Below, piece by piece: positions 30,627 to 38,920 of a DNA stretch of 64,000 nucleotides (its first letter is position 1; the number at the start of each line of letters is the position of its first letter). The stretch comes from Dulcicalothrix desertica PCC 7102 (GTDB lineage: Bacteria > Cyanobacteriota > Cyanobacteriia > Cyanobacteriales > Nostocaceae): contig NZ_RSCL01000009.1 in assembly GCF_003991905.1 (NCBI RefSeq), forward strand, positions 243,894 to 307,893. Direction: 5' to 3'. Both the position numbers and the translations under genes were made by a program. The notes beneath the pieces are model-generated. The model was given only the letters and a program-made list of their open reading frames with translations. It was not told the DNA's origin and searched no databases.

Positions 30627-31671
30627 TAACGCACCTCGATGTTTTGCTGCACAGCAATCTTTAACTCTTCGGCTAAATACTCTACCGCGCGGATTTTGCC
30701 ATATTTAGCATCTAGCCGAAATAGTTTACCAATTGTACTATTAGATACGTCTTCTAATGCTTCTTCAAATGCACGAACACAATCCCAGCTATGCGTTGTT
30801 GCAAAAACTTGTATGTTGAGTCGCTGTGCTGTTTCTAAAATTAGGCGCCACATATCAGTTTGGAATTCGTAATAAAGACCAGTGTCGATTTCATCAATTA
30901 ATAAATAACCATTTTCAACGTTTACCGCAGACAATGCTAAAGTCAGAAGGCGCCTCATTCCATCTCCCATACTACCCAAAGGTACAGGTGTATGTTGTCC
31001 ACGCATTTTTATAATTACGCTACTATTTGAACGACTACTTGTAAAACTAATACGTTCTACATCTGGTTCAATGATTTGTAATGCTTTTATCACTTCGTCT
31101 TCTTGAGGTGTTAAATTTATAGCGTCCCAAAGTAAACTTAAGTCATTAAAGTTAGTATTTTCTGTAGTTAAAAATTTGCAAGTTTCCGGAGTAAAACCTA
31201 ATAGTACTTTTGCAAATTTTGTTTTAGCAAGTCTTGCTTCTAATGTTCCATCTTCAGATACTGGTATTTTAACTTCTTTATGTGAATTATAAGCAAAGTT
31301 AAGTGTCAATACAGTGATTCATTTTCATAAATATCTTGAGAATATTCTTCTTGATTATCAGCTAATGATAGTTTGATTTGTAATTTGAGAGGATTTTTAT
31401 GATGAGATTCTATTTTAATATTTTGGTCAAAGCTAAGTTGATGATTATTGAATAAATGTTTAATCTGATATCCGCGAGATGTAGTAGAATGTTTAGATAG
31501 AGCAAATTCTCCTCGATTATCTAATAAATCAATCACCGACTGAGGGTTATTTTGATTGACTAGTAAATAAATCGCTTCTAATAAACTTGTTTTGCCGCTA
31601 TTATTACCGCCTACGATAAGATTAAGCTGTGCTAATCCATCAATATGAAAATCTTGTAGAGACGTGATTAA
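30626..31671 (-). pseudogene. AAA-type ATPase (OLD-like), frameshifted and lacking a start
   Basis: Read in two frames: 31671-31306 encodes an N-terminal part with Walker A LIVGGNNSGKTSLLEAI, and 31309-30626 the C-terminal part with signature GSMGDGMRRLLTLAL, Walker B GYLLIDEIDTGLYY and switch ATTHSWDC. The two frames meet at TATTGACA (stop TGA overlapping TTG) near 31306-31311, so a one-base shift separates halves that together make about 350 residues, normal for these ATPases. Upstream, the frame runs into TGA (31674-31672) inside a GTAGAGACG palindrome, with no ATG before the Walker A region. Programmed frameshifting or an ATPase split in two is less likely because the start is missing too. 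Confidence 0.8.
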
Positions 31672-31707
31672 TCACTGCGGGAAATCCTGCGGATTACACG
31701 TCTCTAC
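31656..31707. repeat. GTAGAGACGTG...CACGTCTCTAC inverted repeat
   Basis: Perfect 11-base arms with nested repeats between them (GATTAATC, GCGGGAAATCCTGC). Lies at the 5' end of the broken AAA ATPase and supplies its in-frame stop. Confidence 0.9.
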
Positions 31708-31755
31708 TGATTTTATAATACAAAACCTATATAAAGACGGACATAACAAATAAAT

Positions 31756-31784
31756 TATCCGTTACATCCGTTTTATCCGTTGCC
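31756..31784. repeat. ATGTAACGG-type repeat next to the RelA/SpoT gene
   Basis: TATCCGTTACATCCGTTTTATCCGTTGCC, on the complementary orientation, about 10 bases after the RelA/SpoT stop. Confidence 0.7.
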
Positions 31785-31793
31785 ACGTTACCA

Positions 31794-34040
31794 CTATTCC
31801 TCGTTATTGCCCACACGACGAATATTGAGGATGTCACTCAGTTTTTTAATTTGAGTAAACACCTGTTCTAACTGTGCTGTATCACGTATCTCCATTCCCA
31901 AATCAATTAACGCTGGTTGATTAGTAGCTGTTTTTACTGAAGCGTGACGCACGTTGATGCATTGGTCAGTGAGTTTTGAAAGAATATCTTTCAGTACACC
32001 AACTCTATCTAATGCTTCAATTTGCACATTCACTGGGTATGTTAAAGAGCGTGCATTATGCTCCATATTGAAGTTCCATGTTACAGGAATCAAACGCTCA
32101 CCTTCGATATGTTCGTGGTTACTACATCCGTGACGATGTATTGTTATTCCTCTACCCCGCGTTACTACTCCAATAATTTTTTCACCTGGTATTGGTGTAC
32201 AACAACCTGCAAGGTGATACATTAACCCCTCAACCCCAAGTATTGGTGAGTCGCTAATGCGCGAAGATGGAGGCGCCTCACGTTTGGGTGATGATGATGG
32301 TAGTGGTAAGGGTATTACGTTTGTTTCTTGAGACCTTACTAACTCTCTCCAACGATTTAAAAGTAAGTTGAGCGTTACCTCCCCGTAACCTAATGCAGCA
32401 ATCAAATCTTCTACGTTTTGATAATTACATCGTTCGGCAACTGCTTGCATTGGTTCCGACTTTAAAACGTTTTCAAATCCGTTCTTACCTATCTCTTTTT
32501 CCAACAACTCCCGTCCACGTGCTATATTTTCTTCTCGACGTGAACGTTTGTACCATTGTTTGATGCGGTTTTTGGCGGCAGATGTAGCAACGAAGTTTAA
32601 CCAGTGTAAAGAGGGGTGACTGTTCTTTTGCGTTAAGATTTCAACGATATCGCCATTCTGTAGTCTTGTGGAAAGTGGTACCATTTTTCCGTTGACGCGG
32701 GCGCCTGAGCAATGATTGCCAACTTCAGAGTGAATACGATAAGCGAAATCGACGGTGGTCGAACCTGGATTTAAAGGGACTACATCACCTTTGGGTGTAA
32801 ACACATAGACATCATCTTCAAAAAGATTGTCTTTAATGCTTTCTAAATATTCTTGAGCGTCTTTGAGGTCGTTCTGCCACTCTATTAACTGACGTAACCA
32901 AGTGAACTTATCATCGTTCGTACTCATGTGGGTAAAATTAGAACCACCGGTCTCTTTATACTTCCAGTGGGCTGCAATTCCGTATTCGGCAATACGGTGC
33001 ATTTCTAATGTGCGAATTTGCACTTCTAAAGGGCGCCCCCAAGGACCAATCACTCCGGTATGTAATGATTGATAGCGGTTGGGTTTGGGCAAACCGATGT
33101 AATCTTTGAAGCGTCCGGGAATTGGACGAAAGGCATCATGCACAACTGCGAGCGCACGATAGCATTCTTCGTTACTATTTACAATAATTCTGAGTGCGGC
33201 TAAATCGTAAATCTCGTTAAATTCCTTATTCTGTCGCTGCATCTTTTGATAAATACTATAAAGATGCTTTGGTCTACCACTAACATCGGTACATTGAATA
33301 CCAGCTTCCACCATTCGAGTCCGCAACGTATCGGAAACTTTCTTAAGACGGTCTTCGCGTGCGTCGCGTTTTTCGGCAACAAGGTTTTGAATTTGCCGGA
33401 AAGACTCTGGTTCTAAATATTTAAATGCTAAATCTTCTAATTCCCACTTAAAACGCCAAATTCCTAAACGGTTCGCTAGAGGAGCAAAGATATCGCGCGT
33501 TTCTTGGGCATTACGGCGCCGACTTTCTTCTGACATAACTTCCATTGTTCGCATGTTATGGAGGCGGTCAGCTAATTTTACAACAATAACACGAATATCT
33601 TGCGCCATCGACATAAACATACGTCGAAAGTTTTCTGCCTGACCTTCAGTTTTTGTTTTAAAATTTATCTTCGAGAGTTTGGTTACACCTTCAACTAAAC
33701 GACGTACTTCGGCACCAAATCGCTCCTCGATTTCCTCAATTGTGACATCTGTATCCTCAACTACATCATGAAGAAATCCAGCTGCTATCATAGCAGGACT
33801 GCCTCCTAGGTCACGCAATAACCCAGCGACTGCAACCGGGTGGCATATATAAGGTTCTCCCGACTTACGAAGTTGCCCGTCGTGCAAATCGTAAGCAAAT
33901 CGGAATGCCCGACAAATCAAGTCATTATCATCTGACCTTCGTTCCTCTTCCGCCTTGTCAGCAGTTCCTTTTTTTAAACAATCTTTAAGCCAATCCGGAA
34001 GGGTGATATCGACTGGGGTATTTAGTAGTAAGCCACTCAT
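31794..34040 (-). CDS. bifunctional (p)ppGpp synthetase/hydrolase (RelA/SpoT)
   Basis: Controls the stringent response by making and degrading (p)ppGpp. 748 residues with the standard order: HD hydrolase domain (HPVAVAGLL, FLHDVVEDT), synthetase domain (SGRPKHLYSIYQKMQ, PNRYQSLHTGVIGP), TGS domain (VYVFTPKGDVVPLNPGST), a zinc-finger-type region (YHLAGCCTPIPGEKIIG) and a C-terminal ACT domain. The hydrolase His-Asp pair and the synthetase loop are intact, so both activities are expected. Single gene, divergent from the PatD-like gene through a 314-base region. Cyanobacteria usually have one such long Rsh. Confidence 0.95.
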   Translation of the reverse strand: MSGLLLNTPVDITLPDWLKDCLKKGTADKAEEERRSDDNDLICRAFRFAYDLHDGQLRKSGEPYICHPVAVAGLLRDLGGSPAMIAAGFLHDVVEDTDVTIEEIEERFGAEVRRLVEGVTKLSKINFKTKTEGQAENFRRMFMSMAQDIRVIVVKLADRLHNMRTMEVMSEESRRRNAQETRDIFAPLANRLGIWRFKWELEDLAFKYLEPESFRQIQNLVAEKRDAREDRLKKVSDTLRTRMVEAGIQCTDVSGRPKHLYSIYQKMQRQNKEFNEIYDLAALRIIVNSNEECYRALAVVHDAFRPIPGRFKDYIGLPKPNRYQSLHTGVIGPWGRPLEVQIRTLEMHRIAEYGIAAHWKYKETGGSNFTHMSTNDDKFTWLRQLIEWQNDLKDAQEYLESIKDNLFEDDVYVFTPKGDVVPLNPGSTTVDFAYRIHSEVGNHCSGARVNGKMVPLSTRLQNGDIVEILTQKNSHPSLHWLNFVATSAAKNRIKQWYKRSRREENIARGRELLEKEIGKNGFENVLKSEPMQAVAERCNYQNVEDLIAALGYGEVTLNLLLNRWRELVRSQETNVIPLPLPSSSPKREAPPSSRISDSPILGVEGLMYHLAGCCTPIPGEKIIGVVTRGRGITIHRHGCSNHEHIEGERLIPVTWNFNMEHNARSLTYPVNVQIEALDRVGVLKDILSKLTDQCINVRHASVKTATNQPALIDLGMEIRDTAQLEQVFTQIKKLSDILNIRRVGNNEE

Positions 34041-34354
34041 ACAATTGGGTTTAGATAATGGGTGTGTAAGCGTCCTTTGCTTTTTGACTCCCGCTCTTGT
34101 AAAGGGGAATCTCTTGATACGGTTGGCGCCGCATCAAGTCTTTTGAATGCAAGCAGTCAATAAATGACTACATTCAATTGTTGGGAGCTACGCGCTCATG
34201 TAGTTTGAGCGCGTATATTAAGCAATGATAGGAAAATAATGGGGACAATAGCGAAATAAGCCCCAAAATAATTAATATTTGTGGCATCCAATTCAAGAGA
34301 GAATTAGTGTATGGAAAAATTACTTGACATTAATAGTATCTTAATTAGCATTAG
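34041..34354. other. 314-base divergent region with a perfect 10-base-arm hairpin
   Basis: Between RelA/SpoT and the PatD-like gene. At 34189-34215, TACGCGCTCA and TGAGCGCGTA enclose a 7-base loop; a weaker stem (GAATG...AGTCA/TGACT...CATTC) precedes it at about 34145-34175. Near 34309-34323 there is GTA-N9-TAC, one base longer than the NtcA consensus GTA-N8-TAC, followed by TTGACA. No gene seen. Confidence 0.5.
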
Positions 34355-34708
34355 ATGTCTCTAACTAAGGATAAATATAATACACTCTTTACGGAACTGA
34401 TGGAATTACGCTCAATGGTAGGCGCCAATCGGTTGAGTGTAGCTGAACTTCGCACCGAGCTTACCTCATTACAGCAATATTTCACCCAAGAAATTGTGCC
34501 TTTAGATAACGATAATGCCCAAGAAGTCAAGTTCCGTACTGAAACTAGTAAGCAATTACGGCTTTTGGAGATTGATATCAGTTTTTTGGGCAGCGCGCGT
34601 ACCAAAGCAACTACTCAAACTCGACTCAATACTATATCAGAACGTCTTACAACTCTTATAAGTTATTGTGAGGCAGTGCTAGCAACGAATATAACCGATA
34701 ACGAGTAG
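34355..34708 (+). CDS. patD: probable heterocyst-frequency protein PatD
   Basis: 117 residues, all helical, with the family-like layout of a short variable start and a conserved second half, here KFRTETSKQLRLLEIDISFLGSA and ISERLTTLISYCEAVL. I recall this pattern (QLRLL-D--FL-AAR, RI--LI-YCE) from the PatD proteins of heterocystous cyanobacteria, which tune heterocyst spacing and are controlled by NtcA. This is recognition from memory, not a search, so the name is tentative. An imperfect NtcA-like site (GTA, nine bases, TAC) lies about 35 bases upstream. It stands alone. Confidence 0.55.
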   Translation: MSLTKDKYNTLFTELMELRSMVGANRLSVAELRTELTSLQQYFTQEIVPLDNDNAQEVKFRTETSKQLRLLEIDISFLGSARTKATTQTRLNTISERLTTLISYCEAVLATNITDNE

Positions 34709-34840
34709 GTAACTATTACTGCTTTGCAACAGGCATCTTGACAGTACAATCATACTAAAATAATCGTATAGAATGTATTGGGTATTTATTGTCAAATCTT
34801 TAAAATAGATTTTAGCGAAAGGGCAAACCAAGGTGTAATT

Positions 34841-35269
34841 ATGGCGAATGTTTATGATGTGGCAGCTTATATTTTAGAAAAAATGGGAACATTAACAGCA
34901 ATGAAGCTTCAAAAGCTTGTTTATTATTCCCAGGCGTGGTCTCTAGTGTAGGATGAAGAACCTCTTTTTCATGAAAAGATTGAGGCATGGGCGAATGGAC
35001 CTATAGTACCAGCCTTATACAATACGCATCAAAATGAATTTAAGGTTTCACACCTACCGAAAGGAGATGCTAGTAATCTTACCGAAACTCAACGTGAAAC
35101 AATTGACAAAGTTATCAACTTTTATGGTGAGCATTCTTCTCAGTGGTTAAGTGATTTAACGCACAAAGAAGACCCCTGGATAAATGCTCGTCAGGGATTG
35201 GCGCTTGGAGAACGTGGTAACCAAGAAATTACTCATGCTGCGATGGCAGAATACTACGGCAGCCTATAA
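34841..35269 (+). pseudogene. Panacea-domain (DUF4065) antitoxin with internal amber codon
   Basis: The frame from 34841 reads MANVYDVAAYILEKMGTL, MKLQKLVYYSQAWSLV, then TAG at 34949-34951 (codon 37), and continues open to a TAA at 35269 with DEEPLFHEKIEAWANGPIVP and HKEDPWINARQG. These are textbook Panacea/SocA-like features (KLQKLvYYsQaw, F-E--eAW-nGPVvp), a domain found in antitoxins. In relatives the stopped position is normally Trp or a similar residue, so TGG to TAG is likely. Otherwise all 142 codons are intact. A possible toxin gene starts 20 bases downstream. No length change is seen, so the lesion is recent. Confidence 0.88.
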
Positions 35270-35289
35270 CTGTCTTGAATTTATTTTGT

Positions 35290-35736
35290 ATGAGCAAAAA
35301 GAAACAGCCGAAGACAAAAATAACGCCTTTTCCAACTAAGCAGCCAAAAATAGCTTCATCTCCAGATAGTTACAATAAAATGAACCCGTGTTGGCGTATT
35401 TCTAAAATAGAAATGGAAGGTGCTTACGGATGGCATAATTTAGATACCGAGACGCTTGTTTATATGAAGGATAAACTTGCTCACTTTGAAAGTATGACCT
35501 GGTCAGAAATTCTTGTGGATGCCAAAAAATTCAATCATTCGGTAAACGTAGAAGATTTATGTACAGAAGCTCAAACACGTTTACGTGAAATCAAGCAAGA
35601 TGATGTAGACCAACTTGTGTCTTTGCGTTTTAGTGGTAAACAAAGAGTTTGGGGAATTCTTGACCAAGGCATAATGACTCTTTTCTGGTGGGATCCAGAG
35701 CATAACGTTTGCCCATCTTACCTAAAAAACACGTAG
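35290..35736 (+). CDS. putative toxin partner of the Panacea-domain gene
   Basis: 148 residues, function not recognised by name. A lysine/proline-rich N-terminal tail (SKKKQPKTKITPFPTKQPK) precedes a compact domain with WRISKIEMEGAYGWHNL, LCTEAQTRLREIKQDDVDQL, and a conserved-looking end RFSGKQRVWGILDQGIMTLFWWDPEHNVCP. The last segment (RVWGI-----L-LLWWDPEH) resembles RelE/HigB-type toxin ends that I recall from other genomes. It starts at ATG 35290, right after the Panacea-domain gene, the usual order of a toxin-antitoxin operon. Whether it is still toxic with a stopped antitoxin upstream is open. Confidence 0.6.
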   Translation: MSKKKQPKTKITPFPTKQPKIASSPDSYNKMNPCWRISKIEMEGAYGWHNLDTETLVYMKDKLAHFESMTWSEILVDAKKFNHSVNVEDLCTEAQTRLREIKQDDVDQLVSLRFSGKQRVWGILDQGIMTLFWWDPEHNVCPSYLKNT

Positions 35737-35936
35737 TACTTACATTATTGTTGTAGTTGGTTATTATCTTAAAGCAACATTTACTCATTACTATCAAATT
35801 TTGTGCAATTTGGGAACATTTACCTTGGTGTTCTATCTGAAATCTGATACAGTGTGTGGAAACTAATCGGGGGTTAGTACTAAATTCCCGATACGGCGCC
35901 TGCAAACTAATACTATAAATATCTATAAATTAAGCT

Positions 35937-37595
35937 ATGAGCGACTTATTTAGCGTCGAAAATCTACGTGTAGCATACCCACAGCGTGCGGATGAAGATG
36001 TACATTGGGCAGTAGACGATGTGTCATTTACGCTACAACCTGGTGAGCGTATGGGGTTAGTTGGTGAATCTGGATGTGGGAAGTCAACGCTTGGACGTGC
36101 AGTAATGCGGTTGCTCCCTAATGGTTCGCGCACTGAAGGAAAAATTATATATAAAGGACAATCTGTATTAGATTTAACACCTCCCCAAATGCGACAGTTT
36201 CGGGGTGAGGTAGTCGCGTTAGTGTTTCAAGACCCAATGACACGTCTTGACCCGTTAATGACTATTGGTAATCACTGTTTGGAAACTCTCAAAGCACACG
36301 CACCTGGGTTGTCAAATAAAGAAGCTAAAGACAGAGCAATTGCAACTCTAGAAAAAGTTAAAATTCCTGCAACACGTTGGAACCAATATCCCCATGAATT
36401 TAGCGGTGGAATGCGACAACGGGTAGCAATAGCGTTAGCATTACTATTAAATCCTAAGTTAATCGTTGCCGATGAGCCAACAACTAGTTTAGATGTCACC
36501 GTTTCCGCACAAATTTTACAAGAACTTACCCGGTTATGTAGCGAAGAGAATATGGCACTGTTGCTTATTTCTCACGATTTAGCAATGGTGGCAGAGTATT
36601 GTACTCGCATTGGTGTAATGTACTTTGGCAAAATGGTCGAAACAGGAAAAACTAACGATGTTTTCCGCAACCCCCAGCATCAATATACACAGTCGCTATT
36701 GAAAGCAGCTTTACATATTCAATCTATAGATGAAGTCACGAGCGACCAAATACCATCTAAAGAGACACAACTTATAAAATCTCAGGCGCCTTTACTCAAA
36801 GTCACCGAACTCCAACAGCATTATACAATTGAACCTAACTTTATCGAGCGTATATTTAAAGGTCAAGGTCAAACAATTAAAGCCGTAGATGGTATAAATT
36901 TAGAACTATATCCTGGGGAAATTCTTGGATTGGTAGGTGAATCAGGATGTGGAAAAAGTACATTATCACGCACAATACTACAATTAATTCGTCCTACCGC
37001 TGGTAAAGTTGAATTCCTAGGTACAGAGCTTACAACATTATCGCGTCAAGATATGCGAAAAGAAAGGCGCCAAATGCAAATGGTGTTTCAAGACCCCCAC
37101 GCTTGCTTAAACCCAGCAATGACAGTAGGACAAAGTATTGCCGACCCACTATTAATTCATGGTATTGCTACACCCGAAGAAGCTAAAAAGCAAGTTATAG
37201 CTATGTTAGAACGGGTTGGTTTAAAGCCTGCCGAAATGTATTATGAACGCAGCCCATCTGACCTTTCTGGAGGACAACAGCAGCGGGTAGCTATTGCGCG
37301 CGCATTAATTACTCGTCCTAAACTAGTAATATGTGATGAACCAGTTAGTATGTTAGATGCCAGCGTGCAATCACAGGTTTTAGATTTAATGCTGGAATTG
37401 AAGGAAGAATTTGAGCTAACGTATTTATTTATTACCCATGACTTATGGTTAGCGCGCTTTTTATGTGACCGCATCGCTGTAATGCACGGTGGTAAAATTG
37501 TTGAACTTGGCGCCAAAGAAGAAATTTTTGCTAACCCTCAACATCCATATACCCAAACTTTACTTGCTGCGGCGCCTCTTTTAGCTAGAACATGA
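35937..37595 (+). CDS. dipeptide/oligopeptide ABC transporter, fused double ATPase
   Basis: 552 residues: two complete ATP-binding cassettes of the Dpp/Opp/Nik type in one chain (like E. coli YejF or GsiA). First cassette: Walker A GESGCGKSTLG (about 46), signature FSGGMRQRVAIAL, Walker B LIVADEPTTSLD. Second: GESGCGKSTLSR (about 335), LSGGQQQRVAIARAL, LVICDEPVSMLD. Each ends with the family's NPQHQYTQSLL / NPQHPYTQTLL motif. It energises peptide, nickel or glutathione-like import; the permease and binding protein are not adjacent, as often in cyanobacteria. Both sites look active. Confidence 0.93.
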   Translation: MSDLFSVENLRVAYPQRADEDVHWAVDDVSFTLQPGERMGLVGESGCGKSTLGRAVMRLLPNGSRTEGKIIYKGQSVLDLTPPQMRQFRGEVVALVFQDPMTRLDPLMTIGNHCLETLKAHAPGLSNKEAKDRAIATLEKVKIPATRWNQYPHEFSGGMRQRVAIALALLLNPKLIVADEPTTSLDVTVSAQILQELTRLCSEENMALLLISHDLAMVAEYCTRIGVMYFGKMVETGKTNDVFRNPQHQYTQSLLKAALHIQSIDEVTSDQIPSKETQLIKSQAPLLKVTELQQHYTIEPNFIERIFKGQGQTIKAVDGINLELYPGEILGLVGESGCGKSTLSRTILQLIRPTAGKVEFLGTELTTLSRQDMRKERRQMQMVFQDPHACLNPAMTVGQSIADPLLIHGIATPEEAKKQVIAMLERVGLKPAEMYYERSPSDLSGGQQQRVAIARALITRPKLVICDEPVSMLDASVQSQVLDLMLELKEEFELTYLFITHDLWLARFLCDRIAVMHGGKIVELGAKEEIFANPQHPYTQTLLAAAPLLART

Positions 37596-37603
37596 AGTAG
37601 CTA

Positions 37604-37652
37604 GCAACGGATAAGAGCGGATGTAACGGATAAGCTATTTGTTACATCTGTT
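37604..37652. repeat. ATGTAACGG-type repeat after the ABC gene
   Basis: GCAACGGATAAGAGCGG, ATGTAACGG and the facing TTGTTACATCTG; slightly degenerate copy. Confidence 0.65.
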
Positions 37653-37730
37653 CGTCTTCGTCTTCGTTTTTATATTTGTCTTCATCTTCATATTCGTCAA
37701 TTATTATTTCATATTCATAAATATCATCCT

Positions 37731-37844
37731 CCTATTCCCGAACAATTGGCAAAGGTGATTGATTTAGCATTGCAAGAAAAGCCGGAAATTCGTTTTAAGA
37801 CTGCGGCTGAGTTTCAAAAAGCTTTGTTGAAAGTGTTTTCATAA
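37731..37844 (+). pseudogene. C-terminal scrap of a Ser/Thr protein kinase
   Basis: A 37-codon open stretch (PIPEQLAKVIDLALQEKPEIR, then FKTAAEFQKALLKVFS and TAA) matches the last helix of bacterial Hanks-type kinase domains, whose common form is L--VI--AL-K-P--RF-SA-EF--AL. No kinase core lies upstream: the preceding sequence is repeat and low-complexity DNA. A new small gene is unlikely, as no start codon or ribosome binding site fits. Confidence 0.7.
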
Positions 37845-38130
37845 ATTTAACACCTGTGTCAATACTGCTTAGAGGTAGAATCTAGGTTTTATACTTATAC
37901 CTAGATGCTTCACTGCGTTCAGCATGACATTATTGGCTACTTTTCAAACAACCTCTTAGTGACGCATTAATATCTGGCACACAATATCTTTTAGTAATTT
38001 AGCTTTTCATAGTAATTTGCTACTAAGTTACTTCAAACAGGTGTGTTATGCCGCAAAAAAAGATGTTTTCGTCAATTTGTATAATCTCTATTATAATAGT
38101 ACAAAAGTTTCAAATCAACTGGGCGGCGCC

Positions 38131-38871
38131 ATGACTACATATATCGCAACATCCCAACCAGAGCAAGAAGCAAAGCAAGTATTTTATCCCAGCGGTGATG
38201 GAGAACCAGTGGCAGAAACATACGACCATTTGTTTGCCATATTGACGACTTTGGAAGTTTTGAGACTTTATCTTCAGGGTCGTCGGGCAACAGTTTTAGC
38301 AAACCAGTTTTTATATTACGCTGAAAACTTTCCGAAATTAAGAGTGGCGCCCGATGTTATGGTTATTTACAACGTGGAACCAGGCGGACGAGATAACTAT
38401 AACATTTGGGAAGAGAAGCAAGTACCAAAAGTCGTGTTTGAAATGACTTCACCAGGTACGCAAAAAGAAGACCAAGAAGGTAAAAAAGACCTGTATGAAA
38501 AACTTGAGATACAGGAATATTGGTTATTTGACCCAAAAGCCGAATGGATAGAGGAGCAATTAATTGGTTATAAGTTAGGTGATAATGGCTATGAGCGAAT
38601 AACAAACAACTGTAGCGAAGTATTGCAACTGCGCCTAGAAGTCGAAGGCAAACTAATTGGCTTTTATCGTTTGGATAATGGCGAAAAACTTCTAGTATCC
38701 GATGAGTTAGTCGAAGCACTGCGAGTTGAAACTCTGCGTCGGATGGAAGCAGAAGCACTAGTTGAACAAGAACGTCAACGTGCGGAACAAGAAAGTCAAC
38801 GCGCTAAAGAACTGGAAGCATTGTTAGCTCGTTATCAAGAACAATTTGGTGACTTGCCTAAACCAGATTAA
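38131..38871 (+). CDS. Uma2 family (DUF820) PD-(D/E)XK-type protein
   Basis: 246 residues from ATG 38131 (MTTYIATSQPEQ); an earlier in-frame start at 38017 would add 38 residues of AT-rich sequence without family features. Restriction-endonuclease-like fold: RVAPDVMVIYNVEPGG carries the conserved Asp, VVFEMTSPGTQKED the (D/E)-x-S/K region, and LYEKLEIQEYWLFDPK the typical end of the core. A C-terminal coiled coil (EALVEQERQRAEQESQRAKE) follows. Uma2 proteins are present in many copies in filamentous cyanobacteria and their role is unknown. A GGTGGGCAATGCCCACC hairpin follows. Confidence 0.9.
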   Translation: MTTYIATSQPEQEAKQVFYPSGDGEPVAETYDHLFAILTTLEVLRLYLQGRRATVLANQFLYYAENFPKLRVAPDVMVIYNVEPGGRDNYNIWEEKQVPKVVFEMTSPGTQKEDQEGKKDLYEKLEIQEYWLFDPKAEWIEEQLIGYKLGDNGYERITNNCSEVLQLRLEVEGKLIGFYRLDNGEKLLVSDELVEALRVETLRRMEAEALVEQERQRAEQESQRAKELEALLARYQEQFGDLPKPD

Positions 38872-38920
38872 ACTTGTAGGGTGGGCAATGCCCACCATAC
38901 ATATGTAGGTTACATCTTAC

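Larger units (their letters stand above)
37596..38130. other. 535-base region with repeats and a kinase remnant
   Basis: Starts with an ATGTAACGG-type repeat (37604-37652), then TCTTCGTCTTCG-rich sequence, the Ser/Thr kinase tail remnant (37731-37844), and AT-rich DNA up to the Uma2 start. No intact gene seen. Confidence 0.6.

Noticed and set aside
29979-31671. AAA/TOPRIM pair as part of a retron
   Set aside because: No reverse transcriptase and no msr/msd-like RNA in the neighbourhood.
34309-34323. NtcA box before the PatD-like gene
   Set aside because: Spacing is nine, not eight, bases, so it does not meet the GTA-N8-TAC consensus; kept only as a remark.
34949-34951. TAG in the Panacea frame as a recoded (pyrrolysine) codon
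   Set aside because: No pyrrolysine genes seen, other genes use TAG as a normal stop (e.g. der, 61727), and a TGG to TAG change is simpler.
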